Shown here: positions 31,072 to 39,739 of the stretch, piece after piece | How positions within the stretch are numbered: position 1 is the first letter of the stretch | Layout: each line of letters begins with the position of its first letter | Origin: JANQQJ01 sp046290575 | GTDB lineage: Bacteria > Pseudomonadota > Alphaproteobacteria > SMXS01 | Direction: 5' to 3' | Assembly (NCBI GenBank): GCA_046290575.1 | Contig: JBKAGX010000004.1 | Span: forward strand, 1 to 64,000 | Length of the DNA stretch: 64,000 nt | Program-made: the position numbers and the translations under genes | Notes under the pieces: generated by a model | What the model was told of the DNA's origin: nothing | Seen by the model: only the letters and a program-made list of their open reading frames with translations | Database searches by the model: none

Positions 31072-32067
31072 ATGAGAGCGTGGCGCTGCCACCAGTTCGG
31101 CGATTATCACGATCTGAAGATCGAGGATTTGCCTGACCCCGAACCCGGCCCCGGCGAGGTGCTGGTCGATATCAAGGCAGCCGGTGTCGGTTTCGTCGAA
31201 ATGCTGATGTGCCAGGGCAAATATCAGCTAAAACCGCCGCTGCCATTTACCCCCGGCGGTGAATGTGCAGGCGATATCATTGCCGTCGGTGAGGGCGTCA
31301 CACAGTTCAAGTCCGGCGACAAGGTGATGGGCGGCGGCGCAATCGGGCAGGGCGTCGGTATCTATTCAGAACGTTTCGCAGGGCCGGCGGCCAATTTCCG
31401 GCAGCTTCCGGCGCCGTTTGGCTACAGGGAAGGCGCGTCCTTCACCAGCGCCTACATCACGGCCTATGTGGCGCTGGTGGTCCGTGGTGAACTGAAAGCG
31501 GGTGAGACACTGCTGGTGCATGGCGCGGCAGGCGGCGTGGGACTGGCCGCCGTTGAAATGGGCAAGATGCTGGGCGCAACCGTGATCGCGACCGGTGGGG
31601 ATGATGAAAAGCTTGCCGTTGTGAAGCAGAAGGGCGCGGATCACGTTATCAACTATACCAAGACGCCGCGTTTCCGCGACCAGGTGAAAGAGATCGCAGG
31701 CGGTACCGGTGCCGACGTTATCTATGATCCTGTGGGCGGTGATATATTCGATGAATCAACACGTTGTATCAATATCTTCGGACGCCTTCTGATCATCGGT
31801 TTTACCAGCGGACGGATCCCGTCCGTGCCGGTGAACCTGCCGCTCATTAAGCAGTTCTCGGTCATTGGTGTGCGTGCCGGCGAGTATGGCCGGCAGAACC
31901 CGAAAGGGGGCCGCAAGGCCCGCGAGGAACTCTTCAAGTGGGCCGAAGAAGGCAGGCTGACGCCCCACATTCATAAGACCCTGCCTTTCGAAAGCCTGAT
32001 CGATGCGTTCGATGAGATCGCCGACCGCAAGGTCGTCGGGCGGATCGTGCTGGAGCCAAGGACATGA
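31072..32067 (+). CDS. NADPH:quinone oxidoreductase, MDR family (paralogue 2)
   Basis: 331-aa QOR-type reductase. FTPGGECAGDI, HGAAGGVGLAAVEMGK and ADVIYDPVGGDIFDESTR match paralogue 1 closely; no zinc-ligand set is seen. It begins 14 bp after the HD gene, and its stop overlaps the NUDIX start (ATGA), so it is certainly part of the operon. Two similar copies in one operon suggests a heteromeric or two-step reduction, or simple redundancy. Confidence 0.9.
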   Translation: MRAWRCHQFGDYHDLKIEDLPDPEPGPGEVLVDIKAAGVGFVEMLMCQGKYQLKPPLPFTPGGECAGDIIAVGEGVTQFKSGDKVMGGGAIGQGVGIYSERFAGPAANFRQLPAPFGYREGASFTSAYITAYVALVVRGELKAGETLLVHGAAGGVGLAAVEMGKMLGATVIATGGDDEKLAVVKQKGADHVINYTKTPRFRDQVKEIAGGTGADVIYDPVGGDIFDESTRCINIFGRLLIIGFTSGRIPSVPVNLPLIKQFSVIGVRAGEYGRQNPKGGRKAREELFKWAEEGRLTPHIHKTLPFESLIDAFDEIADRKVVGRIVLEPRT

Positions 32068-32744
32068 GTGACAAGAAACCTGAACCCTACAAGCTGAAAC
32101 CCAAGGACTCCTCGACACTGATCATCGTGCGCGATGGCAAAGAGGTGCTAATGGGCCAGCGCTCTACCAAGCACGTCTTCATGGCCAACAAATATGTGTT
32201 CCCCGGCGGTCGGGTCGACCGGGCGGACGGGATGGTGCCGCGTCCTATCGATCTGGAAACGGATGTCGCCGAGCAGCTCGAACGAGGCACGACGGCCCAC
32301 CGGGCCCGGGCACTCGCCATGGCCGCCATCCGCGAAACCTGGGAGGAAGCAGGCCTTGTGCTCGGCACCTCGCATGACGAGCCCGTCAAGACCCGTTCGC
32401 CCGGCTGGAAGGAGTTTTACGGCAAGGGCGTTGTCCCTGCGCTTGATAAGCTGGAGTACATTGCCCGTGCGGTTACACCGCCGGGGCGGCCGCGCCGGTT
32501 TGATTCACGCTTTTTCATGGTCGATGCCCACCATTTAGATGGCCAGGTGATGGGCAATGGCGAGTTAGAGGATTTGCAATGGGTTCCGATCAGGGACGCG
32601 CACGATCTGGATTTGCCCAATATCACCCGTCTGGTGATCGATCTGATCGACAAACGGGTCAAGGACCGCGCTCACCGCAAACCCGGAGCGGGCATTCCTT
32701 TCGTCCGCACGATCAACCGGCGGCACATCATTAGCGACCATTAG
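32064..32744 (+). CDS. NUDIX hydrolase
   Basis: 226-aa Nudix-fold hydrolase. The Nudix box is spread over an insertion: VFPGGRVDRADG, then the core AAIRETWEEAGLVLG (about residues 90-105) with the REXXEE metal ligands. Members cleave nucleoside diphosphates linked to another moiety, e.g. CoA or NADH; the CoA-pyrophosphatase group is one possibility given the acyl-CoA gene nearby. Overlaps the upstream gene by 4 bp, followed by a 9-bp gap. Confidence 0.88.
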   Translation: MSDKKPEPYKLKPKDSSTLIIVRDGKEVLMGQRSTKHVFMANKYVFPGGRVDRADGMVPRPIDLETDVAEQLERGTTAHRARALAMAAIRETWEEAGLVLGTSHDEPVKTRSPGWKEFYGKGVVPALDKLEYIARAVTPPGRPRRFDSRFFMVDAHHLDGQVMGNGELEDLQWVPIRDAHDLDLPNITRLVIDLIDKRVKDRAHRKPGAGIPFVRTINRRHIISDH

Positions 32745-32753
32745 CAGCAATAG

Positions 32754-34271
32754 ATGAACGCGCCCAGTCAGGCAGATGTGATCGCGTTTCTCTCCAGTGG
32801 CGAGGCATTTGGCGGTACGCCGCCCGGTCATGTGGAGACGTCTGTTTCCCATGTCTTTATCGGGGATGATGTCGTCTACAAGCTGAAGAAGGATATCCTG
32901 CTCGATTATCTCGACTACAGCACGGCCAGGAAGCGTCGCGAGATGTGCGAGCGGGAGCTGAAACTCAACCATCTGGCGGCGCCGGCGCTTTACCGCTCAG
33001 TCGAACCGGTCAATTGGGATGGGCAGTCGCTATCCGTAGCCGGCGAGGGCGCCGCGATTGACTGGCTGGTCAGGATGCGCCGCTTCGACGAGACGATGAC
33101 CTTCGACCGGCTGGCGCATGAGGGCAAATTGACGCTGCAGCATGTAGCGGCGCTGACCGAGGAGGTTGTCGCCTTCCACGCGATTGCCAAGGAGCGCCCT
33201 GATATGGGCGGCGCCGGGGAAATGCACCGGGTCAGCCAGTTTGTCGCGGCAACGTTGAAGCAGCATAGCCAGGGTATCTTGAACCCTGGTCAAATCGAGA
33301 CCTGGGACAAAGCCATTGACCGGGCCTTTGCGCGGTCGGCAGCCTTGCTCAATCAACGGCAGGCGCATGGCTTCGTGCGCCAGTGCCACGGCGATATGCA
33401 TCTGGGCAATATCTGCATCTATGACGACATGCCGACGCTGTTCGATTGCATCGAATTCAGCGATGAAATCGCTTGCATTGACGTGCTTTACGATCTGGCG
33501 TTCTTGTGCATGGACCTCTGTTTCCACGGGCTGGAGCAGCACGCCAACCTGGTCATGAACCGCTATCTCAGCGCGACGCGTGATTTCAGCGGCCTGGACG
33601 CTTTTCCGGCGTTTCTGTCCTTGCGAGCAGCCATTCGCGCGATGACGAGCGCCATCGAAATGCAGGAAAAAAGCACGCTGGACCCAAAAGAGTGCCATGA
33701 CGGCGTCAAGCATCTCGATTTCGCGGTTGCGGCGCTGCAGCGGCCCCGGCCATCGCTCTTGGCCATTGGCGGTCTGTCGGGCAGCGGCAAATCGTCGCTG
33801 GCGGCGGCTCTTGCGACACGTATTTGTGCTGGGGCAGGGGCTGTCATCGTCTCCAGCGATGTGATTCGGAAGCGGATGTTTGGCGCGGCGCCGGAAGATG
33901 AACTGGATGCCGAGGCCTATGAACCACAGGTGTCGGCGAAAACCTATGTCCGGCTTTTCGACGATTGCGACACAGCATTAGGCGCAGGCCAGACCGTGAT
34001 CGCTGATGCGACGTTCCTGCGCGAGGAAGACCGCGCCAAAATTGCCCAGGTGGCGAAAGACTGGGGCGCCAGTTTCAAGGGTATTTGGCTTGACGCGCCG
34101 GGCGATGTCCTGAAGGCGCGCACCGGTGCCCGAACGGGCGATCCATCCGATGCAGGGCCGGAGGTCGTTGACACACAACTCTCACAGAAGCTGGGTACGA
34201 TCACCTGGTCCCGGCTCGATTCTGAAAGGAAAACGCTGACCGAGGACGCTTTAACGCTTCTTTCAGAGTAG
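32754..34271 (+). CDS. Bifunctional APH-like kinase / P-loop kinase fusion
   Basis: 505-aa two-domain protein. The N-terminal aminoglycoside-phosphotransferase-like domain has RQCHGDMHLGNICIYDD (catalytic HGD near residue 211) and FDCIEFSDEI with the Mg-binding Asp/Glu. The C-terminal zeta-toxin/gluconate-kinase-like P-loop domain starts at GGLSGSGKSSLA (about 340). This fusion is widespread in proteobacteria and uncharacterised. It is immediately upstream (9 bp) of the acyl-CoA synthetase-GNAT gene, a pairing that suggests linked acyl or small-molecule phosphorylation. Confidence 0.88.
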   Translation: MNAPSQADVIAFLSSGEAFGGTPPGHVETSVSHVFIGDDVVYKLKKDILLDYLDYSTARKRREMCERELKLNHLAAPALYRSVEPVNWDGQSLSVAGEGAAIDWLVRMRRFDETMTFDRLAHEGKLTLQHVAALTEEVVAFHAIAKERPDMGGAGEMHRVSQFVAATLKQHSQGILNPGQIETWDKAIDRAFARSAALLNQRQAHGFVRQCHGDMHLGNICIYDDMPTLFDCIEFSDEIACIDVLYDLAFLCMDLCFHGLEQHANLVMNRYLSATRDFSGLDAFPAFLSLRAAIRAMTSAIEMQEKSTLDPKECHDGVKHLDFAVAALQRPRPSLLAIGGLSGSGKSSLAAALATRICAGAGAVIVSSDVIRKRMFGAAPEDELDAEAYEPQVSAKTYVRLFDDCDTALGAGQTVIADATFLREEDRAKIAQVAKDWGASFKGIWLDAPGDVLKARTGARTGDPSDAGPEVVDTQLSQKLGTITWSRLDSERKTLTEDALTLLSE

Positions 34272-34280
34272 TCTTTTTCT

Positions 34281-36935
34281 ATGTCCATTCGAAACCTCGA
34301 CAAGCTATTCCGGCCCCAGTCGGTAGCGGTCATCGGAGCGAGCAACCGTCCCGATGCTGTTGGCCATATCATTATGAAGAACATGCTGGCCGCCGGGTTT
34401 GAGGGAGCCGTCATGCCAGTGAATCCTAGGGAAACGGCTATTGCCGGTGTCCTGGCATTTAAAGACGTGACGAGCCTGCCCGTCGTGCCCGATCTGGCCG
34501 TTATCTGTACGCCGCCGGCCACTGTGCCTGAGATAATCGATCAGGTTGGTGCGCGCGGTACAAAGGCGGCCATTGTTCTGACGGCGGGCCTTGATCAGCA
34601 GGCGATGCTGGATGCGGCTCGACCGCATCTGCTGCGCATTCTGGGTCATAACTGCCTGGGGCTGTTGGTCCCACCTGCGGGATTGAACGCCAGCTTTGCA
34701 CCGGGCTCACTAGCGCCGGGAAAACTGGCCTTTGCGTCCCAGTCTGGCGCGCTGTGTACCGCCGTGCTTGACTGGGCCGCCGCCAAGGACATCGGGTTTT
34801 CCCACTTCATCTCGCTGGGCAACTGCGCCGATGTCGATTTCGGCGATGTGGTTGACTATCTGGCGCGCGACCCCGACACCTCGGCCATCCTGCTCTATAT
34901 CGAGTCGCTGACCCATGCGCGCAAGTTCCTCTCGGCCTGCCGCGCGGCGTCTCGTATCAAACCGATTGTCGCCATCAAATCCGGCCGCAATGCCGAGGGG
35001 GCATCGGCAGCCGCGTCCCACACCGGGGCGCTGGCCGGGCGCGACGATGTCTACGACGCGGCGTTCAAGCGCGCCGGTGTGCTGCGGGTCGATACCATGG
35101 CGGATCTGTTTGACACGGTTGAAACCCTGGCGCGCGCCAACCGACTGGCCGGAGAAGATTTGGTCATCGTCACCAATGGCGGCGGGCTTGGCGTGATGGC
35201 GGCCGATCATCTCTCCATGGCGGGCGGGCACCTTGGCAGGCTCTCCGACGACACTAAGGCCGGGCTCGACAAAGTCCTGCCCAAGACGTGGTCGCACGGC
35301 AACCCGGTGGATATCATCGGCGACGCGCCCGGCAAACGGTATGTCGATGCGTTGGACGTACTGCTGGACGCGCCGGAAGTCGATGCGCTGCTGGTGATGC
35401 ACGCGCCTACCGGTATCACCTCCAGCGATGAAGTGGCGGACGGTGTGATCGGGCGGCTTAAAGACACCCGCAAGACCGTTTTGGTCAACTGGGCAGGGGG
35501 ACGCGTCGTCGCCGGAGCCCGCGAAGCGTTTGAAGACGCAGGCATACCCTCCTATGAAACGCCCGCCAGCGCTGTTCATGCCTTTAGGCAGCTAACGGGC
35601 CACCGGCGTCTTCAGACCCTGTTGATGGAAACGCCGCCGGCGCAGCCGGAAGCGTTCACGCCCGACCGTGACCGGGCCCGTGCCGTGATCGATTCGGTTC
35701 TTGCCGATGGGCGCGATCTGCTGACCGAGGTCGAAGCCAAGGAGCTGCTCGATGCCTATCATATTCCTATCGTCGTGACGCGGATCGCACAGGACGCGGA
35801 GGAGGCGGTTGCGCTGGCCGAAGAGATAGGGTTTCCGGTTGTCGTCAAGATCCTGTCGCGGGAAATAAGCCACAAGTCTGATGTGGGTGGCGTGGCGCTT
35901 AATCTGAAGTCCGGTAACGAAGTCCGGGAGGCCGTTGAGACAATCCAGGCCCGTGTCGTGGAGATACGGCCTGATGCCGCTGTCGATGGCTATACGGTCC
36001 AGCAGATGATCAGTCTTTCCGGCGCGCATGAATTGCTGATTGGTGCGTTTGTCGATGACGTTTTCGGTCCGGTCATCATGTTCGGACAGGGGGGCACGGC
36101 GGTGGAAGTGGTAGCCGACCGGGCGGTGACCCTGCCGCCGCTCAATATGATGATAGCCCAGCGGCTGATGGAAGAAACGCGGGTCTTCAAGCTGCTGGCC
36201 GGGTACCGTGACCGCCCTGCGGCCGACCTTGATGCGATCAAGATGACGTTGCTCAAGGTGTGTCAGTTGGTGGCGGATTTTGCGGAGGTCGCGGAACTGG
36301 ACATCAACCCGCTTTTGGCGGACGACAACGGCGCGATTGCGCTTGATGCACGGGTTGTGGTTCAAGTTGCCGATGAATCTGGTCTCGACCGGCTGGCCAT
36401 TCGCCCCTATCCGGTGGCGCTTGAAGAAGACATCACAACGCGGTCCGGTGAAACGTTGCGCGTGCGGCCAATCCGGCCTGAGGACGAACCGGCTTATGCC
36501 GAATTTTTCGATCATCTGGAGGCGGACGATGTCCGGTTCCGTTTCTTCAATCTGGTCAAACATCCAGGCCATGCTTTCCTGGCCCGCTTGACCCAGATCG
36601 ACTATGACCGGGACATGTGCTTCGTGGCCATGCGCGGTGATGCCATCATGGGCACGGTCCGTGCGATCAGCGACCCGGACAATGAACGTGCAGAATATGC
36701 GGTGATCGTGCGCTCCGATACCAAGGGCACCGGCCTTGGCTATGCGCTGATGCAGAAGATCATCGACTATTGCCGTCAGCGGGGGACCGGTGAGATTTTC
36801 GGCCATGTGCTGGCGGACAATCACGCGATGCGCGATATGGCCGAGGGACTTGGGTTCAGAATCAAACGCGGGCCCGATCCGACGGTTGTCGAGGTGGTGC
36901 TGCCGTTGAACGATCAGCCGGCCACCAGCACGTAG
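34281..36935 (+). CDS. NDP-forming acyl-CoA synthetase fused to GNAT acetyltransferase
   Basis: 884 aa, domain order CoA-binding (PQSVAVIGASNRP near 13), succinyl-CoA-ligase-like, ATP-grasp (KILSREISHKSDVGGVAL about 530) and a C-terminal GNAT (about 720-880, RVRPIRPEDEPAYAEFF, DTKGTGLGYALMQKII). The protein-acetyltransferase Pat of enterobacteria has this layout but usually lacks the phospho-His. Here ASHTGALAGRDD keeps His247, so the synthetase half may be catalytically live. Roles: NDP-forming acetate/acyl-CoA interconversion, lysine acetylation, or both. The last 22 bp overlap the convergent permease gene. Confidence 0.92.
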   Translation: MSIRNLDKLFRPQSVAVIGASNRPDAVGHIIMKNMLAAGFEGAVMPVNPRETAIAGVLAFKDVTSLPVVPDLAVICTPPATVPEIIDQVGARGTKAAIVLTAGLDQQAMLDAARPHLLRILGHNCLGLLVPPAGLNASFAPGSLAPGKLAFASQSGALCTAVLDWAAAKDIGFSHFISLGNCADVDFGDVVDYLARDPDTSAILLYIESLTHARKFLSACRAASRIKPIVAIKSGRNAEGASAAASHTGALAGRDDVYDAAFKRAGVLRVDTMADLFDTVETLARANRLAGEDLVIVTNGGGLGVMAADHLSMAGGHLGRLSDDTKAGLDKVLPKTWSHGNPVDIIGDAPGKRYVDALDVLLDAPEVDALLVMHAPTGITSSDEVADGVIGRLKDTRKTVLVNWAGGRVVAGAREAFEDAGIPSYETPASAVHAFRQLTGHRRLQTLLMETPPAQPEAFTPDRDRARAVIDSVLADGRDLLTEVEAKELLDAYHIPIVVTRIAQDAEEAVALAEEIGFPVVVKILSREISHKSDVGGVALNLKSGNEVREAVETIQARVVEIRPDAAVDGYTVQQMISLSGAHELLIGAFVDDVFGPVIMFGQGGTAVEVVADRAVTLPPLNMMIAQRLMEETRVFKLLAGYRDRPAADLDAIKMTLLKVCQLVADFAEVAELDINPLLADDNGAIALDARVVVQVADESGLDRLAIRPYPVALEEDITTRSGETLRVRPIRPEDEPAYAEFFDHLEADDVRFRFFNLVKHPGHAFLARLTQIDYDRDMCFVAMRGDAIMGTVRAISDPDNERAEYAVIVRSDTKGTGLGYALMQKIIDYCRQRGTGEIFGHVLADNHAMRDMAEGLGFRIKRGPDPTVVEVVLPLNDQPATST

Positions 36936-38137
36936 ATCTGGAAGAGCGCAAAGGCGCCACTGGCCAGGAAGCCCAAAGCCGGAACCCATCGCGGCAGCGT
37001 CTTGCGCGTGGACGGTGCGGCTTTCGATCCCAGCAACACGTAGAGCGACAGATTGACCAGTGCGAAGACCGTCAGTGTGGCGAGCGAGGTGAGCTGTGCC
37101 AGCGGCACAATGGGCAACAGGATCGCCAGGGTGAGCACCATGGCGGCGACAAGCATCGTGGCGCGAACAGGCGTCAGGGTTCGAGCGCTGATCAGCCCCA
37201 GACTGGCCGGCAGCATGCCCCGTGATGCCAGGCCATAGACGACGCGGGCGGCCATAATCATCTGGATCAGGGCGCCATTGATCACGGCGATCACGCCGAT
37301 TGCGCTGATGATATAGGGGTCGCTGCCGGTCGCAGTCTCGTATATCAGCGCCAGGGGCGCCCGGCTTTCGCCGAGCAGGGAGGCGGGGACCGTAAGAATG
37401 GATATGGTGGAAACACTGACATAGAGAACCGCCGTTACGGCCAGTGTTGTGATGATAGCGTTCTTCATCACGTTTTCGACGTTCCGAACCTCTTCGGACA
37501 GGTTCACCATGTCCTCGAACCCGATGAAGGCATAGAATGCCAGTGCCGATGCCGTGAGCACGGGCATAATCAGCGCGGCTTGATCGAGATCGTGAAATTC
37601 GTCCCAGAGCCGGGGCAGATGAACAAAATTATCGCCCGCGACGATGACCACCAGAATCAATCCGCCGACCTCTATCAGGGTGACGACTGCGGCAACGATC
37701 ACCGATTCCACTATGCCCCAGATCGCGAGCGTTGCCAGAACGAGCGTAATCAACAAAATGGCAGACCAGTCCGGCATCTCGACAAAGGCTTCGAAATAGC
37801 CGACGAAACCATTGACAATGGCCGCACTCGATACCGTCCCCGCGGCGATCACCAGGAATCCAACAAGGGTCGCCAGATGGCGTGATCCGAGGCCTGCCTG
37901 AACATAGGCTGCTTCGCCCGCGCTCACCGGGAAGCGTGTGGCCATTTCACCGAACGAGAGCGCCGTCAGCCCGGCAAGGACCGAGGCAATCAGGAAGGAA
38001 AGCGGCGCGGCGGGGCCGGCAATACCCGCGATCTCGCCGACCAGCACAAAAATGCCGGCACCGACCGTCGTGCCCAGGCCATAAAGAACGAGCAGTGGCA
38101 GACCCAGCCCGCGCTTCAGCGTCGGCTGGTCTGCCAC
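36914..38137 (-). CDS. APC-superfamily amino acid permease
   Basis: Inner-membrane transporter, 407 aa, GTG start. About twelve membrane helices; the first carries GLPLLVLYGLGTTVGAGIFV, the substrate/ion-binding unwound region of APC transporters. FYAFIGFEDMVNLSEEVRN in helix 6-7 is also diagnostic. It is probably a cation/amino acid or amine importer; the substrate cannot be read. It follows uspA on the same strand with a 9-bp gap and overlaps the convergent synthetase-GNAT gene by 22 bp. Confidence 0.9.
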   Translation of the reverse strand: MADQPTLKRGLGLPLLVLYGLGTTVGAGIFVLVGEIAGIAGPAAPLSFLIASVLAGLTALSFGEMATRFPVSAGEAAYVQAGLGSRHLATLVGFLVIAAGTVSSAAIVNGFVGYFEAFVEMPDWSAILLITLVLATLAIWGIVESVIVAAVVTLIEVGGLILVVIVAGDNFVHLPRLWDEFHDLDQAALIMPVLTASALAFYAFIGFEDMVNLSEEVRNVENVMKNAIITTLAVTAVLYVSVSTISILTVPASLLGESRAPLALIYETATGSDPYIISAIGVIAVINGALIQMIMAARVVYGLASRGMLPASLGLISARTLTPVRATMLVAAMVLTLAILLPIVPLAQLTSLATLTVFALVNLSLYVLLGSKAAPSTRKTLPRWVPALGFLASGAFALFQIYVLVAG

Positions 38138-38146
38138 TATCTTGCT

Positions 38147-38971
38147 CTAATGGGCGAGGAAGAGTGGCACTGGAACCTCATGCAGCAGGTCGCGGGTGAC
38201 CCCGCCGAGAACGGTTTCCAACATGCGCGAGTGCCCCCATGCCCCGCAAACCATCATGTCTGCAGCAAAGTCCGCTGCTTCAGCGGCCAGCGATTCACTG
38301 GTCGACATATCCCGTTCAATGGCATGGTCGGCTTCGACTTTGACGCCGTGGCGCGCCAGATGGGTGGCGATTTCCGCGCCCGGAATGTGGCCCGTGGTTT
38401 CCGGCCCGACCGTCAGGACTTTGACGGCGTCTGCTGCCTCAAGCAGTGGCAGCGCATCGTGGACGGCGCGGGCGGCTTCCTTACTGCCGTTCCACGCCAC
38501 CAGAATACGATTGCCGATCGGTGCGGACGTGCCTTTCCAGGGCACCACCAGAATAGGCCGTCCAGCCGCAAGAACCATATCGCCCGCCAGGTTAAGGGCC
38601 GGGCCGACGGGGATATCGTCTCCGGCACCCTGCGCCAAAACACATAAATCGGTGTAATGCGCGTGTTGTGCGAAAACACCCCGGATATCGCCTTCACGGG
38701 CGCGCCATTCGGTCTCAATGCCGGTTGATTTTTCCCGTGCCTTGACCCGCGCTTCGACTGCCTGAGCCATGTCGCGGGCTTCACCGATATAGGTCTCGGC
38801 GAGATTGGCAGGGACATAGGGGGTGACGTAGGCCGGAATCGGCGTGTTATCGATAATGCTCAATGCGGTCAGCGTCGCACCATGTTGTTCGGCGAGATCG
38901 AAGGCGACATCTTCAACGGCCTTGCCCGCATCGCCCTCGAAGGCGTGAAAGAGAATGTTCCTGATTGCCAT
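38147..38971 (-). CDS. Tandem-domain universal stress protein (UspA family)
   Basis: 274 aa from the ATG at 38971, with GGGGAG 7 nt upstream; an in-frame ATG at 38986 lies on the site itself. Two Usp repeats: the first (IRNILFHAFEGDAGK...) is degenerate, and the second (GNRILVAWNGSKEAARAVHD...GAWGHSRMLETVLGGVTRDLL) keeps the G-2X-G-9X-G-type ATP-binding motif. Cytoplasmic nucleotide-binding stress protein. It is first in a two-gene unit with the permease, suggesting stress- or starvation-linked uptake. Confidence 0.92.
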   Translation of the reverse strand: MAIRNILFHAFEGDAGKAVEDVAFDLAEQHGATLTALSIIDNTPIPAYVTPYVPANLAETYIGEARDMAQAVEARVKAREKSTGIETEWRAREGDIRGVFAQHAHYTDLCVLAQGAGDDIPVGPALNLAGDMVLAAGRPILVVPWKGTSAPIGNRILVAWNGSKEAARAVHDALPLLEAADAVKVLTVGPETTGHIPGAEIATHLARHGVKVEADHAIERDMSTSESLAAEAADFAADMMVCGAWGHSRMLETVLGGVTRDLLHEVPVPLFLAH

Positions 38972-39064
38972 ACCCGTGCTCCCCAAAAAAAATAGAGTGA
39001 TGTGTCCCTTACGACCTGGGAGTCAGATTGTAATTTACAAGTGAAATCTGGTGTTTGATCGGGA

Positions 39065-39682
39065 TCAAGAATTGTCAGCATAGGCAGCTGTTTTTGCCGC
39101 CATAGCCGCCAGCAGTGCGTCAAAGCCCTTATCGCGCAGAATGCTCGAGAATTCCGACCGCCGCAACGCGACTTCGCTGACGGTACCATCAAGGAAAATG
39201 TCTACAATGCGCCAGCGGCTATCCTGCTGACGCATGACATAGTCAATCGCAACGGGGACCATCCCGGCTGCACGCACTTCTGTCAGAATCATCAGCGCGC
39301 CTCTGGGACCGGGCCGCTCGCCAACGATGTGGAAGCTCTGGCCCGAGCTTTCACTGAACCGATCGGCGTAAAGAGCACACAGATAGGCCCGGTAATGCTC
39401 TGAGTACCGATCGCGCTGCGTAGCGTCCCATTTGTTCCAGGCTCGCGCGCCGACAGTGCGGGCACTTTGGAACTGCATTGCCATGACGGAGTCCAGGATC
39501 GGGCACAGGCGCGCGACCCGGGCATTGAAGTCGCTGTTGCCGGTCAATTCCATGATCCCCGTGATGCCGTCCTGCAGGTCCTCTACAACGGCACGCGCTG
39601 CATCGTCTGCGGACGCGGCAACGGGCAGGACGATCAGCGCGATGGCCAGGAAGAAACGTTTCAGCATGGAGGTCGGTTTCAT
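39065..39682 (-). CDS. hpnM: HpnM, hopanoid-associated MlaC/Ttg2D-like periplasmic protein
   Basis: 205-aa exported lipid-binding protein. A signal peptide (MLKRFFLAIALIVLPVAASA) is followed by the MlaC/Tol-Tgt2 domain; RDRYSEHYRAYLCALYADRF and WRIVDIFLDGTVSEVALRRSEF are diagnostic. The MlaC family carries phospholipids between membranes; HpnM is the hopanoid-cluster subgroup. It is divergent from hpnN across 57 bp, which supports the HpnM rather than Mla assignment, since no mlaDEF genes are present. It is 31 kb from the main hopanoid cluster. Confidence 0.85.
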   Translation of the reverse strand: MKPTSMLKRFFLAIALIVLPVAASADDAARAVVEDLQDGITGIMELTGNSDFNARVARLCPILDSVMAMQFQSARTVGARAWNKWDATQRDRYSEHYRAYLCALYADRFSESSGQSFHIVGERPGPRGALMILTEVRAAGMVPVAIDYVMRQQDSRWRIVDIFLDGTVSEVALRRSEFSSILRDKGFDALLAAMAAKTAAYADNS

Positions 39683-39739
39683 CGTTGTTTCAGGGATGGG
39701 CAGTAGAATATAGGAAGCCGCTCCCTCTATAACAGCGCG

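Noticed and set aside
35592..36989. Long minus-strand frame (465 codons) opposite the acyl-CoA synthetase-GNAT gene
   Set aside because: Shadow of a clear conserved gene; the composition is His/Arg/Gln-rich and matches no family.
37500..38200. Permease plus UspA as a toxin or stress island
   Set aside because: Ordinary two-gene arrangement; no further evidence for a special system.
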